64,000 nucleotides of DNA. It comes from Rhodeus uyekii. Taxonomy: Eukaryota > Chordata > Actinopteri > Cypriniformes > Acheilognathidae. Positions 9,320 to 20,735 of the stretch are shown one piece after another (within the stretch, counting starts at the first letter, position 1; each line of letters opens with the position of its first letter). The notes beneath the pieces were generated by a model, which had not been told where the DNA came from, did not search any database, and worked only from the letters and a program-made list of their open reading frames with translations. Where the stretch lies: assembly GCA_037043235.1 (NCBI GenBank), contig JAWRVZ010000050.1, positions 2,419,501-2,483,500 on the forward strand, read 5' to 3'. Position numbers and translations under genes: made by a program.

Positions 9320-10320
9320 AAGGTTACAAACTGCAGGTTTGAGAAGCGCAGACTCACACCCGCTCTGATCTGCACTTCACACATTCAACACCATCCAACC
9401 ACGGCTTAGGGTCTGTGTGAACTAAGAGAAGCCTGCGCAGATCTTCAACAGGTCACTGGAGCAGTGTGAAGACTGATGTTGGCCTGAAGAACATCACTGG
9501 ATGCGCTGTAGTTTGCATAGAGAGCAAACAGGTCGGTGGATGATGCAGTCAACATGGGAAGCCATTATATCTTGCAACATCTTGATAGACCTTAGACTTA
9601 TGCAAGGATCTTATTTGTGACCTTCAGTTCGGCCTTCCAGCATGCCTGATCTTCTCACAGTCAAACTGACCCGTCTCTCTGTGCCCACAACGATCTGTAT
9701 GTGGATCAACAGCCTTCTGATTGATAAGCATCTGCTAGTGAGACTGGGGAAACTCACATCCTGAACCTTCACTATCAGCACTGGTACCCTGCAGGGTTGT
9801 GTGTTCTTTCCAACGCTCTTCCTCCTGTATACAAAAGACCCATCTGTCAAGCTCCTGAAGTTTGCAGATGTCACCAGAGTCATCTGCCTTATCCAAAATG
9901 ATGACACATCTGCTTATAGAGTGAAAGGTGAACAGCTGGCTGTCTGGTGCAGTCATACAAACCTGGAGCTTAACACAGTCAAAACAGTGGAGATGATTGT
10001 GGACTTCAGAAGAAACACCCCTGCACTCCCCCGTCACCATCATCTCTCATCACAATCACATTGACTCCACAGAGAAAAAGGCAGAGCAGAAGCTGTACGT
10101 TTTTCGTCAGCTGAGGAAGTTCAACCTGACACAAGAGGTGCGGAAACAATTCTATTCGCGCATCATTGAGTCTGTCCTGTTTTTCATTTATAACTGTCTG
10201 GTTCGGCACAGAAACCAAATCAAACATCAGGAGTCAGCATGGGTGAGAAGAGTCAGGACAAATTCCTTGTGTGTGTTTAAACACACCTGGCAAATAAAGC
10301 TCATTCTGATTCTGATCAGT
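9320..10320 (+). mobile_element. LINE reverse-transcriptase fragment with 3' tail
   Basis: Translation gives pieces of a LINE reverse transcriptase: a RSVDDAVNMG block near 9530, a LLKFADVT block near 9860 where active enzymes have FADDT, then LELNTVKTVEMIVDFRRN and RQLRKFNLTQEV. Several frameshifts and at least one deletion separate the pieces. It ends with CAAATAAAGCTCATTCTGATTCTGAT, the short repeated tail of this family. The catalytic aspartate pair is already altered (D to V). It is probably the same family as the endonuclease fragment at 1-687. Confidence 0.75.
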
Positions 10321-10918
10321 TCAGTGCAATCATGCGTTTTTTCTGATGCTGTGATTAAACTGCATGAAAACTGACAGCAATCAAAATTAACATTATAAAT
10401 TGTGTTTTGATATCACAATGTATTATAAACTCATAGTAATGTGTTGTCATTAAAACAATATATAATTCCCAGAATCAAGGACTTTTGGTGTTGCTGCTCT
10501 TTTATTCCTGAAGAGAAAAGTAGAACAGAGGAGGAAAAAAAATCTGCTTCTGTAAATCTCTGCACAGATAATTTTAAAGAACAGACACAAAACACTTGTT
10601 GCGTTTCCCCGTGCTCTCTGTATTATGATTGAGCAAAAGAACCATGAAATGTGTATCAACTTGCATATAATAACATTGGGTTCTATTTATACATCAAGTG
10701 ATCCACATTGTATTTGCAAATAAGGAAAAGAAAAGAATATATATAAGCGTCAATGGATTTCAGAATCGTCCCCAAAACATCATATCCATTTTGATACACA
10801 TAAATGATAAATCAATAAACACACATTAACCATGGAATAACTATAATAATAATAATAGTATTCTCTTATTAGTCATACCCGTTGCACTTTTTGCATCTTC
10901 TAAGTCTGTTTTCTTTTC
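10321..10918. other. No gene seen
   Basis: AT-rich sequence; the short open frames show no recognisable domain and no splice sites near Ig-like coding. Confidence 0.3.
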
Positions 10919-11389
10919 TGTCAGGGTTCTGCCACATTCAGGCTAGTCACTTCTTGGTACTGTAATGTCTTGTGTTTTGTGTGTGTGCGCAGGATTGTGT
11001 TCGAGTGTACGAGGCGCGCACGCTCTTGTCTGTGTAGCGTCTTGTGTGCGAGTTATGATGTCCGATCCCGAGACTGGTCTTGTTCATTGTTTAACCCGCC
11101 CACCTTGTTTCCCTGCTTAACCTTGATTTGTCCCAGCTGTTCCCCGACCAATTACCCTTCCTCCTTTGTCTATTTAATCCCTCCGTATTTGCTGTCTTGT
11201 GCTGTTTCCTCGTCGTTTTGTCCCTGATGTTCCCTGTCTAGTCCTGTCTAACTCTTGCATCGAGTAGCCTGAATCATGTCATGATTTTTCCCCCATGCGG
11301 TAGTTTTATTTGAGTTTATTTCATTTTAAAGAGCCACTTCCTCTGCATCTCTGAGTCCTCGCCTCATCCCTGCAACACCATATCTGACA
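10919..11389. mobile_element. Solo LTR
   Basis: A 471-bp block beginning TGTCAGGGTTCTG and ending ATATCTGACA, with the short flanking repeat CTTTTC on both sides (10913-10918 and 11390-11395). TG...CA ends, a target-site duplication and absence of coding point to a solo LTR left by recombination, probably Ty3/gypsy-related. Confidence 0.75.
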
Positions 11390-11542
11390 CTTTTCTTTCT
11401 ATTTTTGTATTAATTGTAAATAAATGTTCTTTATTTCACTGTCTGTGTGGATTTACTGAATAAGGATTAATGTGTATTCTATCCTCACATTGGCGTCTCT
11501 CTTTCGATGGACAGATTAACTCTTTCCTGCTTTATGCAAAAT

Positions 11543-11652
11543 AAATCAGCGCTGAGAATGGAGGGGTTTTGTAGATCGATGTAAACAGTGTAGAGTCAGA
11601 GTCTCTCCCTCAATCACAGGATCAACAGAACTCGCCAGAATCACTTCACCAT
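11543..11652 (-). pseudogene. Truncated copy of the membrane-proximal Ig exon (F-type)
   Basis: On the minus strand, after the acceptor GTTTGTAG, the sequence follows the F-type exon at 21025-21270 (DGEVILASSVDPVIEGE, TLHCLHRST) but has an extra T that shifts the frame and stops matching at about 11543. The upstream intron also matches that of the other copy for a few hundred bases. It is a partial tandem duplicate. Confidence 0.7.
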
Positions 11653-12325
11653 CTACAAACACAAGAAATGTGTCATACTGTAAGAAGACAGAATACAGAG
11701 AAACAATTCATGAGAAAAATACTGTGTTATGAACTGATTCTACTTTATGATTCCTGCATTTTCATACTAGTGTTGTGTAGTTTAACACAATATCATGAGA
11801 AAACTAATTATTTTCTATGAATTCATACAGTGATTTGTAAGAAAATGTGCAGATTTTTGCAAGAATGAATACTTTAGTTCCTTCTGCTGCACTAACTTTA
11901 ACTGATTAAATTAACTGAATTGAACTGTCTTGGGATGTTAATATAGAAAGCACTTTTTAAGGAAAGCAACATGTCTGGATACTGGAATCAATAGCAAAAG
12001 ATTAAACAAACGATCCAGAACAATGTACATGCATTATATGTCTACGGAGTTTTTATAAATATCTCGCATGTTATTGTTGTGACTGTTGTTGTAGTTATTG
12101 AGTCTGACCAGACTGCAGAAGAAAGATGTCTGTTGAATATTACAGTGCTGATCTATATTAGAGACAAAGATTATATAATGAGAGTATTTTCAGTAACATA
12201 TTTTTTGATTGCATTGATTAAATGCTGCAGAAACTGGATCTTCTGTGTGTTGCTGTTCATGTGGTTTAATCATTCATCACAATCATGAAACTCTCCATAC
12301 CTTTGTTGTGTTTGTGTCTCCACAG
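11653..12325. other. Intron-like sequence
   Basis: The first part matches the intron upstream of the F-type exon at 21.3-21.5 kb. The second part precedes the plus-strand tail exon. No coding segment is recognised. Confidence 0.35.
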
Positions 12326-12479
12326 CAGAAACAGCAAGATGAAGAACAACAAGCAAACACTCAATCCTACAGACACACCAATGACCAGAAGATACGATGA
12401 AGCTGTTGAGACTGAAGAACATGAAAAGCACACAGATCTGTCCATGAGTGACGTACTGTATGATAATATTATAAAAGTA
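12326..12479 (+). CDS. Last tail exon of a plus-strand receptor (ITIM VLYDNI), cut by a transposon
   Basis: After GTCTCCACAG the exon encodes RNSKMKNNKQTLNPTDTP, an acidic stretch (EAVETEEHEKH) and SMSDVLYDNIIKV. VLYDNI meets the ITIM consensus. The pogo-like element begins at 12480 and makes the frame run on into transposon sequence (PYFFEYNAHP, stop). Beyond the element, at 20999, the original frame would end a few codons later. The motif itself is spared, so only the C-terminus is changed. Membrane and Ig exons for this tail are not visible upstream. Confidence 0.55.
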
Positions 12480-12632
12480 CCGTATTTCTTCGAGTATAAC
12501 GCGCACCCCTAATTTTCGATTAAAAATCGGTATAAAATTTTGTTTCACACCAAGCATTGTAATTGACAAAAAAACTTTGTTAAAGACGTGCAGCCATGAT
12601 AAAAAACATTTATTTATTGTATAACATATACT

Positions 12633-12959
12633 TCACGAGTTCACACTTATCAATGATTCAGGAGCAGTAAATGGTATGCGTATTTGGCGTGCTGTCCGAG
12701 GAGAGGGCTCCGAGCTCGGTATTTGGCCCGAACCTGGAGCACTCCCCCCTTATCCTGACTTTGATAGGAATGATTAAGTGTGAGGAGTCGGGGTGGTGGA
12801 GGGATGCCGTAAACCGTCAAGAGGTGTAGGTGAATCAAACATGGCTATATATACACGCTTCCTCTCATGCTGATAGGATGAGGTGTAATTGCTGATGATG
12901 AGTTGATTGCTTTCATCCTTGAACGTGCTCCTCCCGAACTTTGTTAATCAAACATCATT
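12633..12959 (+). repeat. 327-bp LTR-like repeat (copy 1, complete)
   Basis: Runs from TCACGAGTTCACACTTA to GTTAATCAAACATCATT. It contains TATATATACACG and, in sister copies, AATAAA near the end, a promoter-plus-polyadenylation layout like a compact LTR, though it lacks TG...CA ends. Other complete copies: 52770-53097 and 60384-60710; a partial minus-strand copy: 26666-26772. Directly abutted by a second copy at 12960. Confidence 0.7.
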
Positions 12960-13075
12960 TCACGAGTTCACACTTATCAATGATTCAGGGGCAGTAAAAG
13001 GTATGCGTATTTGGCGTGCTGTCCGAGGAGAGGGCTCCGAGCTCGGTATTTGGGCCGAACCTGGAGCACTCCCCC
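12960..13075 (+). repeat. 327-bp LTR-like repeat (copy 2, left part)
   Basis: Starts with no gap after copy 1 and matches it up to CTGGAGCACTCCCCC, where unrelated DNA begins. Its right part appears at 19021-19177. Confidence 0.7.
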
Positions 13076-13308
13076 AAAAATTGCAGTCCAGTTGGACAGC
13101 CGCTAGGAAGGAGTTGATGACCCCCAAAAATGGCGAGGTAAAGTTGGGTGGGTTCTTGAAATGTCGGGAGGGAGTTTGTTATGTTGTCCGAGAGGATGAG
13201 TATCACTGGTAATTGGTTGAAGACCAATTGGCTTGAGGCACAGAGGATATGGTTTGCTTTGCGTTGGAGAGGTGCTTGATGTTTGACTTGTAGCAAGATT
13301 TCGGGACT

Positions 13309-14672
13309 GGGCTCCTGCGGGAGCGTCGCTGCTGCGGTGGTGGAGAATTTGAGAGAACTGGCTCCTGCGGTAGTTGAGCGGTTTTCCCCTTAGGCTGACT
13401 CCTGTGGGAGTGTGGGGGAACGTCATTGCTGTGGCAATGGTAAATTCGGAACGGAGCTTCTGCGGGAGCCTCACTGCTGCGGCAGTGCAGTAGTTTCCCC
13501 TTAGGCTGACTCCTGCGGGAGTGTTGGGGAACATTATGCTGCGGCAATGGAAGCAAGTTCGGAACGGAGCTTCTGCGGGAGCCTCACTGCTGCGGCAGTG
13601 GAATAATTTCCCTTTAGCCTGACTCCTGCGGGAGTGTGAGGGAACATCATTGCTGCGGCAATGGAGAAGATTCTGAACGGAGCTCCTGCGGGAGCCTCAC
13701 TGCTGCGGCAGTGGAGTAATTTCCCCTTAAGTTGACGCAGAATATGGGGGAACATTATTGCTGCGGCGATGGAAGCAAGTTCAGAACTGAGCTCCTGCAG
13801 GAGCCTCACTGCTGCGACATTGGAGTAATTTCCCCTTTGGCTGACTCCTGCGGGAGTGTGGGGAACATCATTGCTGCGCCAATGGAAGAGAGTTCGGAAC
13901 TGAGCTCCTGCGGGAGCCTCACTGCTGCGGCAGTGGAGTAATCTCCCCTTAGCTGACTCCTGCAGGAGTGTGGGGAACATCATTGCTGCGCCAATGGAAG
14001 GAAGTGCGGAACAGAGCTCCTGCGGGAGCCTCACTGCTGCGGCAGTGGAGTAATTTCCCCTTAGATTGACTCCAGCGGGAGTGTGAGGGAACATCATTGC
14101 TGCGGCAATGGAGAAAATTCTGAACTGAGCTCCTGCGGGAGCTTCACTGCGGAGTAATTTCCCCTTAGCTGACTCCTGCGGGAGTGTGGGGAACCCTCAT
14201 TGCTACGCCAATGGAAGGAAATTCGGAACAGAGCTCCTGCAGGAGCCTCACTGCTGCGGCAGTGGAGTAATTTCCCCTTAGATTGACTCCTGCGGGAGTA
14301 TTGGGGAACATCATTGCTGCGGCAATGGAAGAGAGTTCGGAACTGAGCTCCTGCAGGAGCCTCACTGCTGCGGCAGTGGATTAATTTCCCCTTAGGCTGA
14401 CTCCTGCGGGAGTGTTGGGGAACATCATTGCTGCGGCAATGGAAGAGAGTTCGGAACTGAGCTCCTGCGGGAGCCTCACTGCTGCGGCAGTGGAGTAATT
14501 TCCCCTTAAGCGGACTTCTGCGGGAGTGTAGGGGAACATCATTGCTACGGTGATGGAAGCAAGTTCAGAACTGAGCTCCTGCGGGAGCCTCACTGCTGCG
14601 GCAGTGGAATAATTTCCCCATAGGCTGACTCCTGCGGGAGTGTGGGGGAACATCATTGCTGCGGCAATGGAG
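13309..14672. repeat. Palindrome satellite: about 11 units of ~113 bp
   Basis: Each unit holds four different short palindromes in fixed order: CTCCTGCGGGAG, CACTGCTGCGGCAGTG, ACTCCTGCGGGAGT and CATTGCTGCGGCAATG, separated by GAGTAATTTCCCCTTAG-like and GGGGAACAT-like spacers. Unit spacing, measured on the GAGCCTCACTGC landmark, is 105-119 bp. Changes in one arm are sometimes matched in the other (for example CTCCTGCAGGAG). Smaller groups recur at 15305-15440 and 15985-16130. Open frames across it are low-complexity and not considered genes. Confidence 0.85.
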
Positions 14673-16500
14673 GGTGTGGCTGTGAAGATAGCATGTGGAA
14701 AGGAGCAGATATTGACTGATGAGAGTTTGTTGGGCTTGTTTGATGTTTGATCGGATGTAACTCTTGAGCTTCTGAAGACCAGCGGCCCAGTGCTTGTATC
14801 TGTTGTTGGGAAAGGCCTGTTGGGTGGTTGCTGCACCTATGCAGAAAGAGTGGCTGGAAAATTGGTCTGTTGGGAAGCCAGTATGGAGTACCATAGCTTT
14901 AAGGTGTATTTAGAATCAGAAATGTGAGATGGGGTGGTTGGAATCATCTATGAAGATTGGGTCAGATGGTAGTTTGACCTGTGAGTTTTTGAAATGGAGG
15001 TAGGCTGAGAGGGTTTGATATGGCTGAATTGGTGATGGAAGATTGAAGATGTAGATGAAGTGGCCTTTTCTTGTTAGGTTGATGGAAGATTGAAGATGTA
15101 GATGAAGTCGCCTTTTCTTGTTAGTTTGATGGAAGATTTAGATGAAGTGGCCTTTTCTTGTTAGGTTGGTCTTGCTTTGTTTGATGAAAATAAGAGATGG
15201 TTTCTTCGTCCAGTACTGGCAAGTCAGAAATTGTAAGATGTACTTTTGGGTTAAAGCTGGATGTGACGGTGAGTTCTAAGCATCTGAGGAATCCGAAAGC
15301 CCAGGATGAACATAGCATCACTGCTGCGACAGTGGGATAATTTCCCCTTGGCTGACTCCTGCGGGGGTGTCACTTCTGCGCCAGGGGACAATTCGAGAGG
15401 CCTTGCTCCTGCGGGAGCGTCACTGCTGCGACAATGGAAAGCAGTGGCCATGAAGTTGTAAGTGGGGAGGAGCTGATGCTTAACAGAGTTTGAAGAGCTC
15501 GTTTGATGTGCGATCTGTTTGATCTGATGTGGCTCTTGAAAGCTTCTGAAGACCAGCAGCGCAATGCTTGTATTTGCTGTTGGGAAAGGCCTTTTGTGCA
15601 GTCGTGGTTGCTGCGCCTATGCGAAATGAATGGCTGGATAAATGGTCTGTTGAGAATCCGGTTTGGAGTAGCGTAGCTTTAAGAAGTTTGGAACCAAAAC
15701 GTGTAATGGGTTGGAATGGTCTATGGAGAGTGGGTCGAATGGGAGTTTAGCTTACGAGTTTCTGAAATGGAGGTAGGCTAGGAGGATTTGATATGGTTGG
15801 ATTGGTGATGGAAGATTAGAGATGTAGGTGAAATGGTGTTTCTTCGTTTTATGAAGTAAGAAATGGTTTTGACGTCCAGCATTGACGAGTCGGAATTTGT
15901 AGGATATATTTTTGGGTTAAAGCTGGATGTGATGGTGAGTTATGAGCATCTGAGGGAACCGAAAAGCCAGTATGGCGATAGCTTCACTGCTGCGGCAGTG
16001 GGATAATTTCCCCTTGCTAACTCCTGCGGGAGTGTCGGGGAACATCATTGCTGCAGCAATGGAGGTGGCAGTGGAATAATTGCCATTTGAACTGAGCTCA
16101 TGAGGGAGTGGAGGTGCATCGCTGCTGCAGTAGTAGAGAACTTCCTCTGGAAACTTATCACGTGTTGGATGATGGAGATTGTCTCTTTCCTCATCTTTTG
16201 TCTCTGTGGTAGTGAAAGCCATTTCTGGAGAGATTGATTTGATTGAATGTATCTCTTGGCTTCCGATGACCTGCGGCCCAGTGCTTGGATCTGTTAGTTT
16301 TAGAACGAAACATGTGATGGGGTGATTGAAGTCGTGTGGGTCGGATGTGAGTTTGGCCTGATCTCTTAAATGAAGGTAGACTACAAGGGATTGTTGTTCG
16401 TGGAAGTTAAAGGCCTTTATGGTTTGGTTTACCTTACTTTCGTCATGCAGCGCTGACGGGTCAGAATATGGATGGATTTGGATTAATGTTGGATGTGATT
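14673..16500. repeat. Higher-order repeat flanking the palindrome satellite
   Basis: A unit of several hundred bases is present about three times (14690-15305, 15440-15985, 16140-16500). Landmarks are TTGATGTTTGATC, CTTCTGAAGACCAGC, GGCCCAGTGCTTG, GTTGGGAAAGGCC and GAGCATCTGAGG just ahead of a palindrome group. The copies have diverged by small indels. No coding function is recognised. Confidence 0.6.
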
Positions 16501-19020
16501 GAATTTGAGGAACTTAAGCCAATATGGCTCGATTATGGCGTTGAGTGGTTGGACAACATTTGGGTGAAATCCTTGGCGGAGAGTGGGGATACGGATTTCC
16601 AACGTAATTGGTTGTCTGGTGTCTGATCTGGTGGGTTGACTTCTTGGGATACCTCTGATGAGCAGAGGATTAAATTTCAGCAGAGGGAAGTAGATTTCAC
16701 CTAGGTAACCCATGGTGAAGCTGGCTTGGAGGTTCTTGGTGTTGTTGAAATGCAATACGAATCGGTGGTGGTGGATAGAGACAATGTGGAGCAGATTATA
16801 TGTGGAGTGGAAAGTCTTGAACTCTTCCACTCGACATGTAATCTTCCAAATGAGTGGTTTGAAGAGAAAAGGCTTGAAGAATGGAAATTTAAAGGCGTTG
16901 AGAAATATCAACTCTGAATATTGATATACTGGTTGGAAATGGGTCCGCCTCTGGTGGCAACAGCCTTAACTTCAGTGAGGATTTGTGTTTTAATGTTGTT
17001 TGGTGACAGGGGTGGTTCCAAGCAGGAGTGTTTGTGGAATGGCATGAGCATTGCAGAGAACAGGATGAAAGGAGATTTAGCATGGTGGAGAGAATTAGGT
17101 AGAAAAAAGGCCAGGGCCGAAGCCACTTGCGGAGGCAACCTCACGCTTGGGTTGACGCCTGGAGAGAGACAGAAGGGGTAGAAAGGGAAGATAAAACAGT
17201 GTCTGGGCCTGCGCCGCTAGCGGAGGCAGCCTCACGCTAGAACCGGATGGTAGGGCTGCAGGTCAGAAATAAGGGAAAGGTTAGGTATGTGCGTCTGTGT
17301 TGAGCCTGCAGCGCTGGCGGAGGCAAGCTCACGCTTGGAGGGCGGCGTGTGTCACTAAAGGCTGGCATGTGAGGTGCAGTGCTGGAAAACTGCAGTGTGC
17401 TGCTGCTGCGACTGAACGCTTGAGGATCTGGTCTTGCAAGGGAGAGAGATGAAGATTTAGGGAGCAAAGGTTTGAGGCTTTTTGAAGGTGGAGTGGATTT
17501 GGAGATGGTACAGCTGACTGGAGCGAGATCTGTATTCTAGTTAGTTTTGCTTTGGTCGTTCTCCTTTCACTATTGATGCAAGTGCTGAGGTGTCGTAGGA
17601 AGTTGAGTAAGAAGACGGTGGATGTCTTGATGGTGGAGGTGAGTGTAAGCCTCGGCATCATAGGGTGCGATGACCGCGTGGTGATGTTGGAAGCTCAGTT
17701 GCAGTGTTTTGTTGAGCTTGGGAACTCCTTTCATCAGTGGGATACGGCGAAGGAACTTGAGAGAGGAAGTTTTCCTCATCAAACAGGTACATCTCAATCT
17801 TGGACATTGTGGCGATAAGGCGGGGCATCACATGATCGCCTGCTAAATTCCAACACGTTGGCTGGCGCTGAGCCAGAGAAAGCTCTCAACACTTGTTGCT
17901 ATTCAGTGTTTTCAATCGCTTGAAGATTATTTACAGACATCTAAATATATACGCAAGTAATAACAAAACACCACTATGGTTTGTAAAATACGCTGATTTC
18001 CATAAGTAAATAACCTTTCAATTATGGAATTGACAGGGGAGTTTAATTTATATCAGATGCATGTTGCATATTTAATGACTAAACACACTTACTAACCTGT
18101 TGGAATTCGGATGATCAAAATTGATGAAAGGTCACAAATATATTGGCTTTGAATAAACCCCAAGCAGGGAATTATCCAAGTATCATAGAATTATAAGACT
18201 TATCATAGACTTAAGGATTGAGGACAGTGAAGGTAGTGAATTACTTTGAAATAAGAAGTGCATATGGTTTAGTTTCCAATGGGTCCACTTAATAGCTGGT
18301 TAAGTTGAATCATCAAGGCAGCGTTGGCAATAAGTTCTTGATTCTTGTGTGGGCGGCTGAGCGTGCGATCAGACTGTAATGAGCGCTATCTGAAAGCAGC
18401 GCGTGCGATCGGGCTGTACTGCGTGCGATGTGACTTCCGTGCGCGTTACTGCTTGAGCTGGCAGCGCGTTAGTTTAAAACAATCACATTTCAGACATGGA
18501 TTCCCTGAAACAGTAGCATCAAGATGGCACGAACTGCTCATGATTTAGCGTTGCTGAAATCAAAGCGCCGGGAGGATTACAGCTGCTCTTGTTTGTGTGA
18601 GCTGACGGACAGAGAGAGTGTGAGCTGAAACTGCAGCGCGGTCTGCTGAAGGCTCGCGGCGGCGGCCAGACGCTGGTGGAAAGCCCGTTCCTTGCGGGAA
18701 GAGGGCGGCATCGCCTGAGAGTCGAGCTTGCTACTCAACCAACTTTATCTGAATGCGGATGTTTCGCTTGCAGCGGCGAGAACAGGCCTCGCGTCTCATT
18801 GCATTTGCTTGTTTGTTGCTCAGGATCCGTTTGTTTGGTCTGGCACCCGTGATGAAATGCTGAGGGTGATATGATATAGTCAGCACGTTGTTTAGGCGGA
18901 TGAGAATCGCTCCTGAGTACGGAGTTTATTTTATTTTATTAGAAAATCCCTCTGAAGTGTAGAGCTCGAATCCGGCTGTATCGCGACCGGAAGGTGGATC
19001 CGTATGCCGTAAACTGACCA
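16501..19020. other. Unidentified interior of the nested element
   Basis: No recognisable protein domain in either strand. At 17118-17335 a short motif (about GCGGAGGCAACCTCACGCTT, preceded by a GCNGCTRGCGG inverted repeat) occurs three times at roughly 95-bp intervals. At 18360-18470 GCGTGCGATC occurs repeatedly. The block lies between the split halves of the 327-bp repeat, so it may be the body of a large non-autonomous retroelement. Confidence 0.35.
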
Positions 19021-19177
19021 GATGCCGTAAACCGTCAAGAGGTGTAGGTGAGTCAAACATGGCTATATATACACGCTTCCTCTCATGCTGATAGGATGAG
19101 GTGTAATTGCTGATGATGAGTTGATTGCTTTCATCCTTGAACGTGCTCCTCCCGAACTTTGTTAATCAAACATCATT
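19021..19177 (+). repeat. 327-bp LTR-like repeat (right part)
   Basis: Matches the right half of the repeat at 12633-12959 from GATGCCGTAAACCGTC to CATCATT, including TATATATACACGCTTCC. Together with 12960-13075 it would make one split copy lacking about 50-70 bp. Confidence 0.7.
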
Positions 19178-19263
19178 TATATAACTTATATAACATATAT
19201 AACATAGATTTATTGACAACATATACTAATGAACAATACCGAAATAGAATTACAGGTAAAAAT

Positions 19264-19452
19264 ATTTATTTAAAATCCTTCAACGTCAGATTCCTCATCA
19301 GAGACACTAAAGAGTTGCTCCCATTCTTCTGGAGTTAATTTTTCATCAGTGTCCCAGTTGGCAGGAACATCTGTGTGGCAAGGGGGGCGAACGTGAGGCT
19401 CACGAGCGAAACGGAAAGTGAAACTAAGAGTGAAACGGAGAGAAAGTGACAC
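19264..19452 (-). pseudogene. Transposase C-terminal remnant of the pogo-like element
   Basis: Minus-strand frame ending CHTDVPANWDTDEKLTPEEW, then an acidic tail SDEESDVEGF and stop. The acidic C-terminus and position near the element end fit pogo/Tigger transposases. It is separated from the preceding piece (20640-20735) by the hAT insertion at 19562-20567. The first 15 or so residues (repeated SLRFTLSF) come from a repeated GTGAAAC stretch and are probably not protein-coding. Confidence 0.5.
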
Positions 19453-19561
19453 GGAACTCAGAGGGAGAAGCGTGACTCAGCTGAGAGAAGCGGGACAGGG
19501 GGAGTGAAACGCACCTGCTTTATGTTTTGTTTTGTGTTTTGATTTACTTAAGACTCTAAAG

Positions 19562-20567
19562 CAGGGGTCTCAAACATGCGGCCCGCGAAACGATATTTTG
19601 TGGCCCGCGGGATAATATGAAAGTTTAAACCTCCTCTTTAGTCTCCTGGCGGCCAATCACAGTGGAGTATATCACTCCCGGGGGCCAATCACAGTGGAGT
19701 AAATGACTGCCGGGGGCGGGGCATCGGCCGGGCTTGATGCAGACAGAGAAACAGTGTTGCCAACTTAGTGACTTTGTCGCTATATTTAGCGAGTTTTCAG
19801 ACCACTCTAGCAACAATTTTCCCAAAAGCGACTAGCCACTTTATCTGGAGTTATTGGCGACTTTTGGAGACTTTCTGAATGCACATATTGCTCTCTTACT
19901 CCTCCCTGTCAGCAGTGAGTGCTGCTGTGAATCCCCTCCCCCGCTGACAGGTAGATCTCCCCGCACCGCAGTTGCCAGTTGATCATTCCATATTTAAGTC
20001 AAGATTAAGTCATAATAATGAGAGGGTTTCTCATAATAATATAATGACTAAGTATCTCAAAAAAATGAGAAAGTTTCTCATAATATTGACTTAATATCTC
20101 AAAATAATGAGAGAGTTTCTCATAATAATGACTTAATATCTTGAAATAATGAGAGTTCCTTATAATAATTACTTATTATCTCATAATAATGACTTGGTAT
20201 CTCAAAAAAATTAGTAACCTTTTCCTTAACCTTGAACTTCACTAAGTCCAAGAACAGGTCTACATACTGACGATCATCTTCAAGCTATACTGAGAGCTAG
20301 AACAGTTTCTTCTCTCAAGCCAAATGTGGCTCAGCTGTGTGAGAGGAAGCGATGCAGGCCTGAAGTCATATTCAGAAGAACCGTTCATATTCTTCAATGT
20401 TCTGTTTATGTTAAGGACCGTTCATGCTCAGAAGAACCCATTGAAGTTAAAGAACTGTCAATAATGACGTTTGAGAAAATATTTTTTTGTGGAATACTTG
20501 ATGCGGCCCTGCCTCACCCAAACTCTGCCTCCTGCGGCCCCCAGCTCATTTGAGTTTGAGACCCCTG
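19562..20567. mobile_element. Non-autonomous hAT element
   Basis: Ends CAGGGGTCTCAAAC and GTTTGAGACCCCTG, flanked by the 8-bp duplication CTCTAAAG (19554-19561, 20568-20575). No transposase. At 20010-20215 it contains about four copies of a ~46-bp unit (TCTCATAATAATGACTTAATA-like). Nested within the pogo-like transposon. Confidence 0.85.
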
Positions 20568-20639
20568 CTCTAAAGAAATAAAAGCTTGTGAGTCTCAGTA
20601 AGCTGACCCTACCTCCTTCCTTCCCCATGACGAACGAAC

Positions 20640-20735
20640 CTTACCACAATCTGTTTCTCCGGTTTCTTCGCTTTCTTCTGCGTCTGAATTCCACAGCAGG
20701 TCGTCTTCTGTGCCGTCCATTTTATTGCTGATGCC
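20640..20735 (-). pseudogene. Transposase segment of the pogo-like element
   Basis: Minus-strand translation gives KTGISNKMDGTEDDLLWN followed by an acidic SDAEESEETGE run. The CGISNALDGTEDD-like block near the C-terminus is a hallmark of Tigger/pogo-type transposases. Upstream coding, including the DDE core, is not found, so the element depends on another source of enzyme. Confidence 0.55.

Noticed and set aside
13309..14672. CRISPR-like array
   Set aside because: Repeats and spacers are both repeated, there are no unique spacers, and the genome is a vertebrate's.
13103..14836. Long minus-strand frames (up to 187 residues) in the palindromic satellite
   Set aside because: The peptides simply repeat AAAMMFPHTPAGVSLRGNYS-like units, which follow from the tandem DNA repeat; no start, splice or domain supports a gene.
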